This document shows, piece by piece, positions 1 to 5,167 of a stretch of DNA of 5,167 nt. The notes below the pieces were generated by a model that did no database searches, was not told the origin of the DNA, and saw only the letters and a list, made by a program, of their open reading frames with translations. The position numbers and the translations under genes are program-made. Each line of letters starts with the position of its first letter. Position 1 is the first letter of the stretch. Origin of the DNA: Anaerolineae bacterium (lineage in GTDB: Bacteria > Chloroflexota > Anaerolineae > UBA1429); contig SKRJ01000053.1 of the NCBI GenBank assembly GCA_007118555.1, positions 1 to 5,167 on the forward strand, in the 5' to 3' direction.

Positions 1-72
1 GCGGGTGTAGCTCAGTGGTAGAGCTCCTGCCTTCCAAGCAGGTTGTCGCGCGTTCAAATCGCGTCGCCCGCT
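1..72 (+). tRNA. tRNA-Gly (anticodon TCC)
   Basis: The sequence folds as a complete cloverleaf. The acceptor stem pairs 1-7 with 65-71 (one T-G wobble), the D stem 10-13 with 21-24, the anticodon stem 26-30 with 38-42, and the T stem 48-52 with 60-64 around the loop TTCAAAT. The seven-base anticodon loop at 31-37 is CTTCCAA, so the anticodon at 33-35 is TCC, which reads GGA and probably other GGN glycine codons. The discriminator base at 72 is T, as is usual in bacterial tRNA-Gly. The next bases are CTG, so the 3' CCA is not encoded and must be added by a CCA-adding enzyme. The window begins at the first base of the mature tRNA, so its promoter is not visible. Confidence 0.97.
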
Positions 73-101
73 CTGATACGATCGATGGCCCGTACCGAGT
101 G

Positions 102-133
102 CCCGCCTGCCGCATAATGTGGTCGGCGGGTTT
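102..133 (+). terminator. Probable rho-independent terminator of the tRNA
   Basis: CCCGCC at 102-107 pairs perfectly with GGCGGG at 125-130. After a T/C mismatch the helix continues with six more pairs (109-114 with 118-123, two of them G-U) around a three-base loop. TTT follows directly at 131-133 before a C. The U-tract is short, so the terminator may be moderate. It lies about 30 bases after the tRNA and has no T-run in the other direction, so it probably serves the tRNA transcript and not the convergent kinase gene. Confidence 0.6.
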
Positions 134-242
134 CGCTGTGTGACGCCTCCGCATGTGGCAATAGCGGCTGGGGCCTGAAAGCTTTGCCCGTAGCACGGTC
201 ATGGTCCAACTTTGCTCTCATCCCTCGCAGAACGGCCCGAGT

Positions 243-1307
243 TCAGCACTGCCTCACGCCCCCACCCAGGAACAGGTCCTGCCACGTCTCTAGCTCGCGC
301 ATGATGCGCAGACCCCAATCCACGTATCCCTGCATGCCCGAGGCATGACCACGCGCGGTCTCTTCACAGTCGAGACCGGCGATCCATACCCCAAAAGACC
401 AGAGCGGTTGGCGGGCGATTGTCAGAGGGAGGGCTAGCCGTTCCGTTTCCGCAAGCGGCGGCGACAGATGACGCGCATATAGATCCGTCAACTCGACGAG
501 CTGCGAGATGCGTTCGGTCGACCAGGAATCGGGTTCGGCGACATCGCTCATAAAGTACAGGGTCAAGGCCAGGTCATCGATCCGCCGACGCTCGCCCATA
601 AAGTCAAAATCGGTGACGAGCACCACATCATCGCCTGCAAAGAGCACATTGTTGTCCCAAAAGTCGCCGTGCGCGAGCTGGCGTGGGATCGGATGCGTGA
701 TCTCGCCATCGTACCTGGCGATCCATGCCGCGAGCTCCTCGGCGCCATCGGCGAGCCATAGCTCCTCGTCAGAGGGCCCCCATCCGCGAATGCGGTCGCA
801 ACCCTCTCTCGTCCTGTGCAACATCTCTTCCGGGGCAAGATAGTTGGCGAACAGGGGTGCGCGACCTGCCTGATCTAGGGTCAGCGTGCGCATTATGCTG
901 TGGATGTGCCCCAGGAGCGGCAGACCAAGCGCGACCCGTTCTGGCGAATCCATACAGCCGTCGTGGGCCACGTAGGGTTCCACCTCGACCAGCCGCTCGC
1001 CCCAGCCGGTCCAGCGTCGTCCATCGACCGTCTCGAGGGGCCTGACGCACGGCACGCCATGGGCCCCAAGGGCATCCTTGACGTACTGGATGGCCTCGAG
1101 GCGGGCCTGCGTCACATAGGGGCGATACACGCGTACCACATAGCAAGCACGCTCAGAGTCGCTCCGCAGATTGAGGCATGACGATCCCCCGAGATCCTGA
1201 TAGGTTGACGTTTGGATGCCATAGGCGTCTTGCAGGGTGATGAACAGCTCCTGGCCAGGCATGGCTCGGGTTCCACGCAAGCCTCCACGGGCGTCATCAT
1301 GCTGCAC
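243..1307 (-). CDS. Phosphotransferase of the aminoglycoside phosphotransferase (APH/choline kinase) fold, substrate unknown
   Basis: This is a 354-residue cytosolic kinase-like protein. The catalytic loop is HGDFWDNN at residues 213-220, matching the family HGDxxxxN motif: D215 is the expected catalytic base and N220 a metal ligand. Residues 232-236 (TDFDF) supply the second metal-binding aspartate, as in the DFG-like motif, and IDDLA at 243-247 is also typical. In the N-lobe, YVVRVYRP at 56-63 has Arg where classical kinases have the ATP-binding Lys, which is common in this family. Members phosphorylate small molecules such as aminoglycosides, homoserine, choline or fructosamine; the sequence does not show which, and resistance should not be assumed. 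The length is normal and no signal peptide is seen. The start is uncertain. The longest frame begins with GTG at 1307, preceded by a weak AAGAG sequence. An ATG at 1262 (residue 16) would give 339 residues, and the conserved part begins only near residue 25-30. The gene stands alone, convergent with the tRNA and divergent from the large gene. Confidence 0.88.
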   Translation of the reverse strand: MQHDDARGGLRGTRAMPGQELFITLQDAYGIQTSTYQDLGGSSCLNLRSDSERACYVVRVYRPYVTQARLEAIQYVKDALGAHGVPCVRPLETVDGRRWTGWGERLVEVEPYVAHDGCMDSPERVALGLPLLGHIHSIMRTLTLDQAGRAPLFANYLAPEEMLHRTREGCDRIRGWGPSDEELWLADGAEELAAWIARYDGEITHPIPRQLAHGDFWDNNVLFAGDDVVLVTDFDFMGERRRIDDLALTLYFMSDVAEPDSWSTERISQLVELTDLYARHLSPPLAETERLALPLTIARQPLWSFGVWIAGLDCEETARGHASGMQGYVDWGLRIMRELETWQDLFLGGGVRQC

Positions 1308-1310
1308 AGT

Positions 1311-1334
1311 GGTTCTCTTGTTTTCGGTTCTCTT
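1311..1334 (-). repeat. Direct repeat pair next to the kinase start
   Basis: On the minus strand AAGAGAACC occurs twice (1334-1326 and 1319-1311) with a 15-base period, ending three bases before the GTG at 1307. The proximal copy contains the only purine-rich stretch that could act as ribosome binding site for that GTG. The pair could be a regulator site or a duplicated leader element. It is also short enough to be chance. Confidence 0.4.
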
Positions 1335-1357
1335 TTCCTGTGGGCATTCCGGTCATC

Positions 1358-1376
1358 CCTGTTGCATACCTGTTGC
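1358..1376. repeat. 8-bp direct repeat with 11-bp period
   Basis: CCTGTTGC occurs at 1358-1365 and again at 1369-1376. The spacing of 11 bases is close to one helical turn, so a protein could contact both copies on the same face of the DNA. It lies 50-70 bases upstream of the kinase start, where an operator could sit. No matching promoter hexamers were found next to it. Confidence 0.4.
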
Positions 1377-1503
1377 GGAAACGAGCGGATCCCGGCGAGC
1401 ATGCGTCAAGATAGCAGAGGCACGGGTTCATGTCCACAAGCAACCAGACGATTGGCCATCGATCCATGCACTTCCATCACCCGCCAGTCCCGCGGCGCAG
1501 CGA

Positions 1504-1529
1504 CAGCGTCTGTTTCACAGGAGACGCTG
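1504..1529. other. Perfect 8-bp stem-loop in the intergenic region
   Basis: CAGCGTCT at 1504-1511 and AGACGCTG at 1522-1529 form an uninterrupted 8-bp stem with a 10-base loop. There is no T-run on either strand, so it is not a standard terminator. A smaller stem (1533-1537 with 1547-1551) follows at once. It could be part of an untranslated leader of the kinase transcript or a protein-binding site. Confidence 0.35.
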
Positions 1530-1672
1530 GCACTGCGTCCTCGGAGCGCAGAGTCGCCGGCCCCCTCAGGACGACGGTACGCTATGGGCATGACCGCGTT
1601 CTCGTCTTGGGTCAGAGCGGACACAGTCGTGTCAAAGCATCCCAAAAAGGTAATGAACTGCCGCATCGTGCC

Positions 1673-1688
1673 CAATTTCGTGAAATTG
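1673..1688. promoter_or_regulatory. 16-bp operator-like palindrome
   Basis: CAATTTC-GT-GAAATTG is a perfect 7-bp inverted repeat around a two-base centre. Its right edge is 12 bases before the -35 hexamer at 1701. This size and position fit the binding site of a dimeric helix-turn-helix regulator acting on the promoter at 1701-1729. On the minus strand it lies about 30 bases downstream of the possible divergent start point. The regulator is not encoded in the window. Confidence 0.5.
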
Positions 1689-1700
1689 CTTGCAAAATCA

Positions 1701-1729
1701 TAGACAGGTAACTTCAAGTCTGCTATAAT
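1701..1729 (+). promoter_or_regulatory. Strong sigma70-type promoter of the large surface-protein gene
   Basis: The -35 hexamer TAGACA (1701-1706) matches TTGACA at five of six bases. The spacer is exactly 17 bases, and the -10 at 1724-1729 is the perfect consensus TATAAT preceded by TGC, giving an extended -10. Transcription should start near 1736. That leaves about 183 untranslated bases before the chosen ATG at 1919. Confidence 0.85.
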
Positions 1730-1750
1730 GCTCGCAAAATACCCTGTCAA
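1722..1750 (-). promoter_or_regulatory. Possible divergent promoter overlapping the main promoter
   Basis: Read on the minus strand, a perfect TTGACA (1750-1745) is followed after 17 bases by TATAGC (1727-1722), a four-of-six -10. Start would be near 1715, pointing towards the kinase gene and giving a leader of about 400 bases. The -10 elements of the two promoters share bases 1724-1727, so polymerase could not occupy both at once. The poor last two bases of this -10 make it the weaker candidate. Confidence 0.4.
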
Positions 1751-1872
1751 CTCATATCTCGCGCGCACATGCCCGGCACACCCAACCCAGAGCCGGGCCG
1801 ACCGCTCCTCACTGTTAGCCTGGGCTGGACGGGTGAACCGATCTCAGTGCTTGGGCGGATGTCGTGCGAGTG

Positions 1873-1917
1873 GCGCTCCCCGTCAACGCAAGGCCTTGCG
1901 CCCAGAAGGGGTGGCGC
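1873..1917 (+). promoter_or_regulatory. Nested stem-loop masking the ribosome binding site
   Basis: GCGCTCCCC (1873-1881) can pair with GGGGTGGCGC (1908-1917) through nine pairs, one of them G-U, with a single bulged T at 1912. Inside it lies a perfect 14-bp palindrome CGCAAGGCCTTGCG (1887-1900), which as RNA forms a 5-bp hairpin with a GGCC loop. The outer stem covers the GGGG of the Shine-Dalgarno sequence and ends one base before the ATG. If it forms, it would hold translation off until melted or displaced by a ligand, protein or alternative pairing. Confidence 0.5.
1904..1911 (+). promoter_or_regulatory. Ribosome binding site deciding the start at 1919
   Basis: AGAAGGGG ends seven bases before the ATG at 1919, an ordinary Shine-Dalgarno placement. 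The in-frame ATGs at 1769 and 1859 have no comparable purine tract in front, which is why 1919 is preferred. The GGGG part is predicted to be paired in the stem at 1873-1917. Confidence 0.7.
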
Positions 1918-1918
1918 G

Positions 1919-4900
1919 ATGTTCACTTCTCCTCGTGGGGCCAAGACCCTCCTTTTCAACCTGCTCATGATCCTCGTCCTGGTGCTGCCGGGCCTGATCG
2001 AACCACTGACCCTATTGGCCGCTCCCCAGGTCGGGCCACCCAACTGCTCTGGCGCCGATATCGTGCTGCTCGCTGGAGACACCACACTCACCATCGAGAA
2101 CCCTGTCATCACCAACGTCAGCAGCATTGGCTGCACGGTCAGTGGCACCATGCGCCTCCAGCTCCTCAATCTGAATGAGGGCGGGATCCCTATCACGGGC
2201 AAGATCGACTCGTTCAACCGGTTCACCAGCACCTCCATCGCCAAGTTCACGCTGCCCATAGCGGGCCTGCGGCTGGTGGTCTACAGTTCGTCCTTCAAAG
2301 ACGTCGACCTGCTGCTGACCAACCCCAGCCTCAAGATACCCGATTCGTGGGGCGGGCTGGAGGCTTCCCTGGGCAAGACCCTCACCGTGAACAGCCAGGG
2401 CCTGATGAGCCCCGAGTTCTTTTTGCCTGCCATCGCCACCAGCAAGCTGGCGTTACAGCTCTCGGGGCGCATTGGCGTTTATGGCAACGGCTTTATCATC
2501 CAGGCGAGCGGCGCCCTTGCCCTGTCGGATATGGGCAAGGCCAAGGACTGTTTCATCAAGGCGTCCGTCACCCTTTCCGTCGATGTCTTTGGCAACAGCG
2601 TTATGGCGATCGCGACGCATAACGATGACGGGATCGCCTCGCTGGCCGCCCACCGCTCGCAGATTGAACCGCCCTCGGGCCAGTTCGTCATGGTGGCGGC
2701 CCCCATGCCCCTCGAGTCCAGCTATCTCCCGCTGCCCGAGTCGCTGCCACAAGACGTGCTGCAGGAGCTCATCGTCGCCGGGATGCCCGAGCCGGAGGAG
2801 AGCGTCGAGCCCGGCATGCGTCTGGATTCGGATTGGGCTGTTGCGCCCGACGAGGGCGACAGCTGTGGCTGGGAGACGCATTCCGCCAGCGCCGACCTGT
2901 ACGACCTGTGGGAGGATAGGCCCGCGTCGCGCCAGGACCTCTACATGCCCGCCGCCTATCCGGTCTCGTTCAGCCAGCAGGCCACCCCCGAGCCCGAAGC
3001 GGTCGGTATCGTAGTCTCGGCAAGTTGGCAGTGCGCCGGCAAGGGTATCCCCATTGGGACGACGGGCTTTCAGTTGACCAAGGTGGCGGGCACGGTCACG
3101 CTCCTGCACACGGAGCAGTCTGTGGCCCTGGAGGTCACCTTTGAGACGCAGGCCCAGTTGCTGAAAAAAGCCCTGGTCTCGATCGATGGAGCGACCCGTT
3201 TCCAGTGGAGCCCCGGGTTCGAGTTCAGCCTTCAGGGCGTCGTCAGCATATTGTCGATGTTCGAGGTAGGTGGCGCGCACATCTGGTATAACTCGAACGA
3301 GGGCGTCAACCTGCGCGTCTGGTGGACCCCACTATGGCCCCCCGTGAGCGCCGAGCTGAGGGTGCGCGCCTGGATCAGCAGGGCCGAATCTTGTATCGAA
3401 TGGGCGACGGTGTGCCGGGACCGACCCCCCCCGGGCAAACCTGACTGTCGCAACTCATGCGTGGAATGGGATACCAGCACCAAGTTCCATCTGACGGGAT
3501 CGGTCGTGATTGACGTGGGCCTCAAAAAGGGGCATCTCTTGTCGGCAGGTTCGGTGCCCTATCCCTGCCACTGCCGCATGTGCAGAAAGTGGGGCATTCC
3601 CTATCCGTGCTGCCGCTGGTGCAGTTTTGCCCTCGAGATCCCGCCCTATGATATCTGGCTGGCGGGAGCAGGCGCCCAGTTTGGCTCATTCACCGGCGAT
3701 CGTTGGGGCCTCAAAGGGACCGTATCGTTCCTTGGATTTTCCACCGGCTTTTACATCGATCACAAGGGCGAGATGGCCTGGGGCGATGTGAGCGGCTACC
3801 AGCTGGTCGACAGCTATCAGGTCCTTCAGGCGCGCCGGGCCTGGCAGGCGGCCACAGTCGCCCATGGCCCGGAGGCAGCCTTTGCCGGCGACGAGACGTT
3901 TACGTTCCTGCCGGGCGATCGCACGCTGGTGCACTTTGGTCTGCCCCTGGCCGAGCCCTATCGCGCCGAGCTGGACGCCCAGAGCCAGATCACCTATACG
4001 GCGACGATTACCCAGACCGATATGCTCTTTACCGTCAGCGCCGATGTGCCGTTGGCTGTCTCCCTGATCTCGCCCGATGGGGTCGAGATCACGCCGGCGA
4101 ACCATGACCAGCAACCGGGCGGCTATATCGTCGGACACTCGCAGACAGAGGCGCTGGAGCCGATCGCAGCCCCGGGGCCTGATCCGGACCTGGCGCGCTG
4201 GCGCTTTGTGCCCGCCTCGAATGTGGGCGAGTTTCACGACGTGGATGTGCTGCTGGATGGTGAGCCTGTGTTCACCCAGGTTTCGATTGACGACGACCAG
4301 GTCCGCCACTATGTCGAGATCGAGCCCGGGACCTACACCGTCGAGGTGCGTCCTGTAAGCGTCAGCTCACCATATCTATCGACGCCCCTCGCCGCTGTGG
4401 CGGGCACCGACTATACGGTACTCCTCATCGGGTACGACACCGCCGAGCTGTTTGTGCTGGCGGATGACAACAGCCCGCCTGCGGAGGGCACCGGACGGGT
4501 ACGCGTGGTGAACGCGGCCACGGGCATCGGCCCGGTGGATGTATCGCTGGATGGCCTCGCGTTCCCCGCCGTGTCCTACCGCCAGACCAGTGGCTATCAG
4601 GCCGTGATCTCGGCGACCCATAGTGTGACGGCAGGTTCCGGCGCCATAGACCCCGTGCTCGGGGTCGAGCTGGAAGCGGAACAGCGTGTGTGGTTTGGCA
4701 CCAGGGTCGCCTGGGCCGGAGATATCAACGGCGACGGCTATGACGATCTTCTCGTCTCTGACCCCGGCTATGACAACGATCGAGGCCGCGTCTACCTGTA
4801 CCTGGGCTCTGCGGCGGGTCTGAACCCCACGCCCGCCTGGGTGGCGCAGGGTGAGGGCTCGGGCGACAAGTTCGGGATGGCCGTCGCCGGTGTGGGCGAC

Positions 4901-5167
4901 GTCAACGGCGACGGCTTTGACGACATCCTTGTAGGAGCCTATGGCTATCGGAACAATTTGAGCTGGGGCAAGGTTTACCTCTACCTGGGCTCGGGGGATG
5001 GCCCGGCCAGCACGCCGGTCTGGACAGACGAGGGAACCCATCGCGAGGACAGATTTGGCGCCGCTGTGGCCGGAGCGGGCGACGTGGATGGCGACGGCTA
5101 TGCCGATATCCTCGTGGGCGCACTGGGTTACCCCGAAGGAGAGGGGTGGGGCCAGGTGCGGCTCTAC
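1919..5167 (+). CDS. Giant exported protein with DUF4397 units and FG-GAP repeats (3' end outside window)
   Basis: The frame is open for 1083 codons to the last base, so the C-terminus is missing. Residues 1-9 are polar and basic (R6, K9), and residues 10-35 are strongly hydrophobic, ending LLAAPQ: a signal peptide or membrane anchor. Residues 38-757 are unassigned. They are rich in alternating hydrophobic beta-strand patterns and glycine, with an acidic Pro/Glu linker near 284-296 and a cysteine-rich section at 492-568. Residues about 758-850 and 860-923 are DUF4397-like: each has a VDV-x-LDG strand, the first also GTYTVEV and a closing ADDNSPP. From 926 come at least three FG-GAP blades, each F-G followed by a DxxGDGxxD calcium-type loop at 935-943, 994-1002 and 1055-1063. 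Such domains occur in extracellular, adhesive or carbohydrate-associated proteins; the actual role is unknown. ATG 1919 is chosen for its Shine-Dalgarno and the signal sequence that follows. In-frame ATGs at 1859 and 1769 are alternatives adding 20 or 50 residues. Confidence 0.9.
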   Translation, partial: MFTSPRGAKTLLFNLLMILVLVLPGLIEPLTLLAAPQVGPPNCSGADIVLLAGDTTLTIENPVITNVSSIGCTVSGTMRLQLLNLNEGGIPITGKIDSFNRFTSTSIAKFTLPIAGLRLVVYSSSFKDVDLLLTNPSLKIPDSWGGLEASLGKTLTVNSQGLMSPEFFLPAIATSKLALQLSGRIGVYGNGFIIQASGALALSDMGKAKDCFIKASVTLSVDVFGNSVMAIATHNDDGIASLAAHRSQIEPPSGQFVMVAAPMPLESSYLPLPESLPQDVLQELIVAGMPEPEESVEPGMRLDSDWAVAPDEGDSCGWETHSASADLYDLWEDRPASRQDLYMPAAYPVSFSQQATPEPEAVGIVVSASWQCAGKGIPIGTTGFQLTKVAGTVTLLHTEQSVALEVTFETQAQLLKKALVSIDGATRFQWSPGFEFSLQGVVSILSMFEVGGAHIWYNSNEGVNLRVWWTPLWPPVSAELRVRAWISRAESCIEWATVCRDRPPPGKPDCRNSCVEWDTSTKFHLTGSVVIDVGLKKGHLLSAGSVPYPCHCRMCRKWGIPYPCCRWCSFALEIPPYDIWLAGAGAQFGSFTGDRWGLKGTVSFLGFSTGFYIDHKGEMAWGDVSGYQLVDSYQVLQARRAWQAATVAHGPEAAFAGDETFTFLPGDRTLVHFGLPLAEPYRAELDAQSQITYTATITQTDMLFTVSADVPLAVSLISPDGVEITPANHDQQPGGYIVGHSQTEALEPIAAPGPDPDLARWRFVPASNVGEFHDVDVLLDGEPVFTQVSIDDDQVRHYVEIEPGTYTVEVRPVSVSSPYLSTPLAAVAGTDYTVLLIGYDTAELFVLADDNSPPAEGTGRVRVVNAATGIGPVDVSLDGLAFPAVSYRQTSGYQAVISATHSVTAGSGAIDPVLGVELEAEQRVWFGTRVAWAGDINGDGYDDLLVSDPGYDNDRGRVYLYLGSAAGLNPTPAWVAQGEGSGDKFGMAVAGVGDVNGDGFDDILVGAYGYRNNLSWGKVYLYLGSGDGPASTPVWTDEGTHREDRFGAAVAGAGDVDGDGYADILVGALGYPEGEGWGQVRLY
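4190..4687 (+). other. Region encoding two DUF4397-like units
   Basis: The first unit (residues about 758-850) contains DVDVLLDG at 774-781, then GTYTVEV, then a strand ending in YTVLL, and closes with the acidic ADDNSPP at 848-854. This is the usual order of a DUF4397 (PF14344) module. The second (about 860-923) starts RVRVVNAA and repeats VDVSLDG at 873-879, but it is shorter and passes almost directly into the first FG-GAP blade. DUF4397 modules are found in bacterial secreted proteins and have no defined activity. Confidence 0.7.
4694..5167 (+). repeat. Tandem FG-GAP (integrin-type beta-propeller) repeats
   Basis: Three successive units start at residues 926, 985 and 1046, a period of 59-61 residues. 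Each shows F-G, then nine residues after the F an acidic loop of the form DxxGDGxxD, then a hydrophobic L/I-L-V strand, an aromatic-rich turn and a V-Y/R-L-Y strand. The loops match the calcium-binding cage of alpha-integrin propeller blades. A closed propeller normally needs seven blades, so about four more probably lie past the window edge. Confidence 0.85.

Larger units (their letters stand above)
1308..1735. other. Long divergent intergenic region without a convincing gene
   Basis: About 430 bases separate the kinase start from the predicted transcription start of the large gene. Reading frames exist on both strands here (for example minus 1406-1768 and plus 1212-1703), but they lack ribosome binding sites, resemble nothing I recognise and, for the plus frame, overlap the kinase. 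The stretch holds tandem direct repeats at 1311-1334 and 1358-1376, an 8-bp perfect hairpin at 1504-1529, and a second weaker hairpin (CTGCG at 1533-1537 with CGCAG at 1547-1551). It also has a palindrome at 1673-1688 and the promoter at 1701-1729. The part from about 1670 to 1740 is clearly more AT-rich than its surroundings, as expected for a promoter. Confidence 0.55.
1736..1918 (+). promoter_or_regulatory. Structured 5' leader of the large gene
   Basis: The predicted untranslated leader contains two well-formed structures. The first is a hairpin with GCCCGGC (1771-1777) pairing perfectly with GCCGGGC (1792-1798) around a 14-base loop. Its loop CCAACCCAG (1782-1790) can pair with CTGGGCTGG (1820-1828) at eight of nine positions, a possible pseudoknot. 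The second, at 1873-1917, encloses the ribosome binding site. I do not recognise a known riboswitch consensus. The reading frame of the large gene is open through the whole leader, so part of it could instead be coding. Confidence 0.45.

Noticed and set aside
171..189. GGGC/GCCC inverted repeat downstream of the kinase gene, possible terminator
   Set aside because: It has only four pairs, an 11-base loop and no T-run after it on the minus strand.
1..242. tRNA as an integration site for a mobile element
   Set aside because: There is no integrase, no repeated tRNA 3' end elsewhere in the window and no other sign of an integrated element.
1607..1635. Perfect minus-strand TTGACA at 1635-1630
   Set aside because: At 17 bases spacing the -10 position reads ACCCAA, so no promoter is supported.
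1212..1703. 163-codon plus-strand frame
   Set aside because: It overlaps the kinase start, has no ribosome binding site or recognisable domain, and has a composition like translated noncoding GC-rich DNA.
1406..1768. 120-codon minus-strand frame in the intergenic region, with an internal ATG at 1666
   Set aside because: There is no Shine-Dalgarno at either start and the first start lies upstream of the possible minus promoter. A few residues after the internal ATG (FITFLG) faintly resemble the start of some CRISPR-associated Csx proteins, but the rest does not continue the likeness.
2453..3280. 275-codon open frame on the minus strand
   Set aside because: It lies wholly inside the large plus-strand gene, shows no recognisable domain and is rich in Arg, Gly and Leu, as expected from the antisense of GC-biased codons. 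The plus frame has clear domains.
3686..4309. 207-codon open frame on the minus strand
   Set aside because: Antisense shadow of the large gene; no motif or ribosome binding site was identified.
4376..5041. 221-codon open frame on the minus strand
   Set aside because: It lies opposite the DUF4397 and FG-GAP coding sequence, whose repeats produce its apparent regularity.

Overview
This window is GC-rich bacterial DNA. It carries a tRNA-Gly, a stand-alone kinase of the aminoglycoside phosphotransferase fold, and the first 1083 codons of a very large predicted exported protein that runs off the right end. A clean sigma70-type promoter and Shine-Dalgarno site indicate Bacteria. The combination of a signal-anchored giant protein, DUF4397 units and integrin-like FG-GAP repeats, with a tRNA gene lacking an encoded CCA, would fit an environmental lineage such as Chloroflexota. 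That placement is only a guess from architecture.

Layout. Bases 1-72 hold tRNA-Gly(TCC), followed by a hairpin and short T-run (102-133) that probably ends its transcript. Bases 243-1307 on the minus strand encode the phosphotransferase, convergent with the tRNA. Bases 1308-1918 form a 611-base divergent intergenic region with no convincing gene but many regulatory-looking elements. These are two direct-repeat pairs next to the kinase start, a strong hairpin at 1504-1529, a 16-bp operator-like palindrome at 1673-1688, and a near-consensus promoter (TAGACA-17-TGCTATAAT). A weaker minus-strand promoter candidate overlaps that promoter at its -10. A structured leader of about 180 nt follows, and its last stem would mask the ribosome binding site of the large gene. 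From 1919 to the window end runs the large CDS.

The large protein has an N-terminal hydrophobic export segment and about 720 residues that I cannot assign, with a cysteine-rich stretch at residues 492-568. After these come two DUF4397-like units and at least three FG-GAP/beta-propeller blades with DxxGDG calcium-type loops. It looks like a cell-surface or secreted beta-rich protein. The kinase and the surface protein have no evident functional link, and the only shared feature is the divergent control region.

The strongest leads are the nested stem-loop over the ribosome binding site and the overlapping divergent promoters with an adjacent palindrome. A C8 tract in the coding sequence, where a one-base slip either way truncates the protein, and the duplicated PYPC cysteine motif are also worth checking. 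I saw no mobile element, CRISPR array or recognisable defence system.
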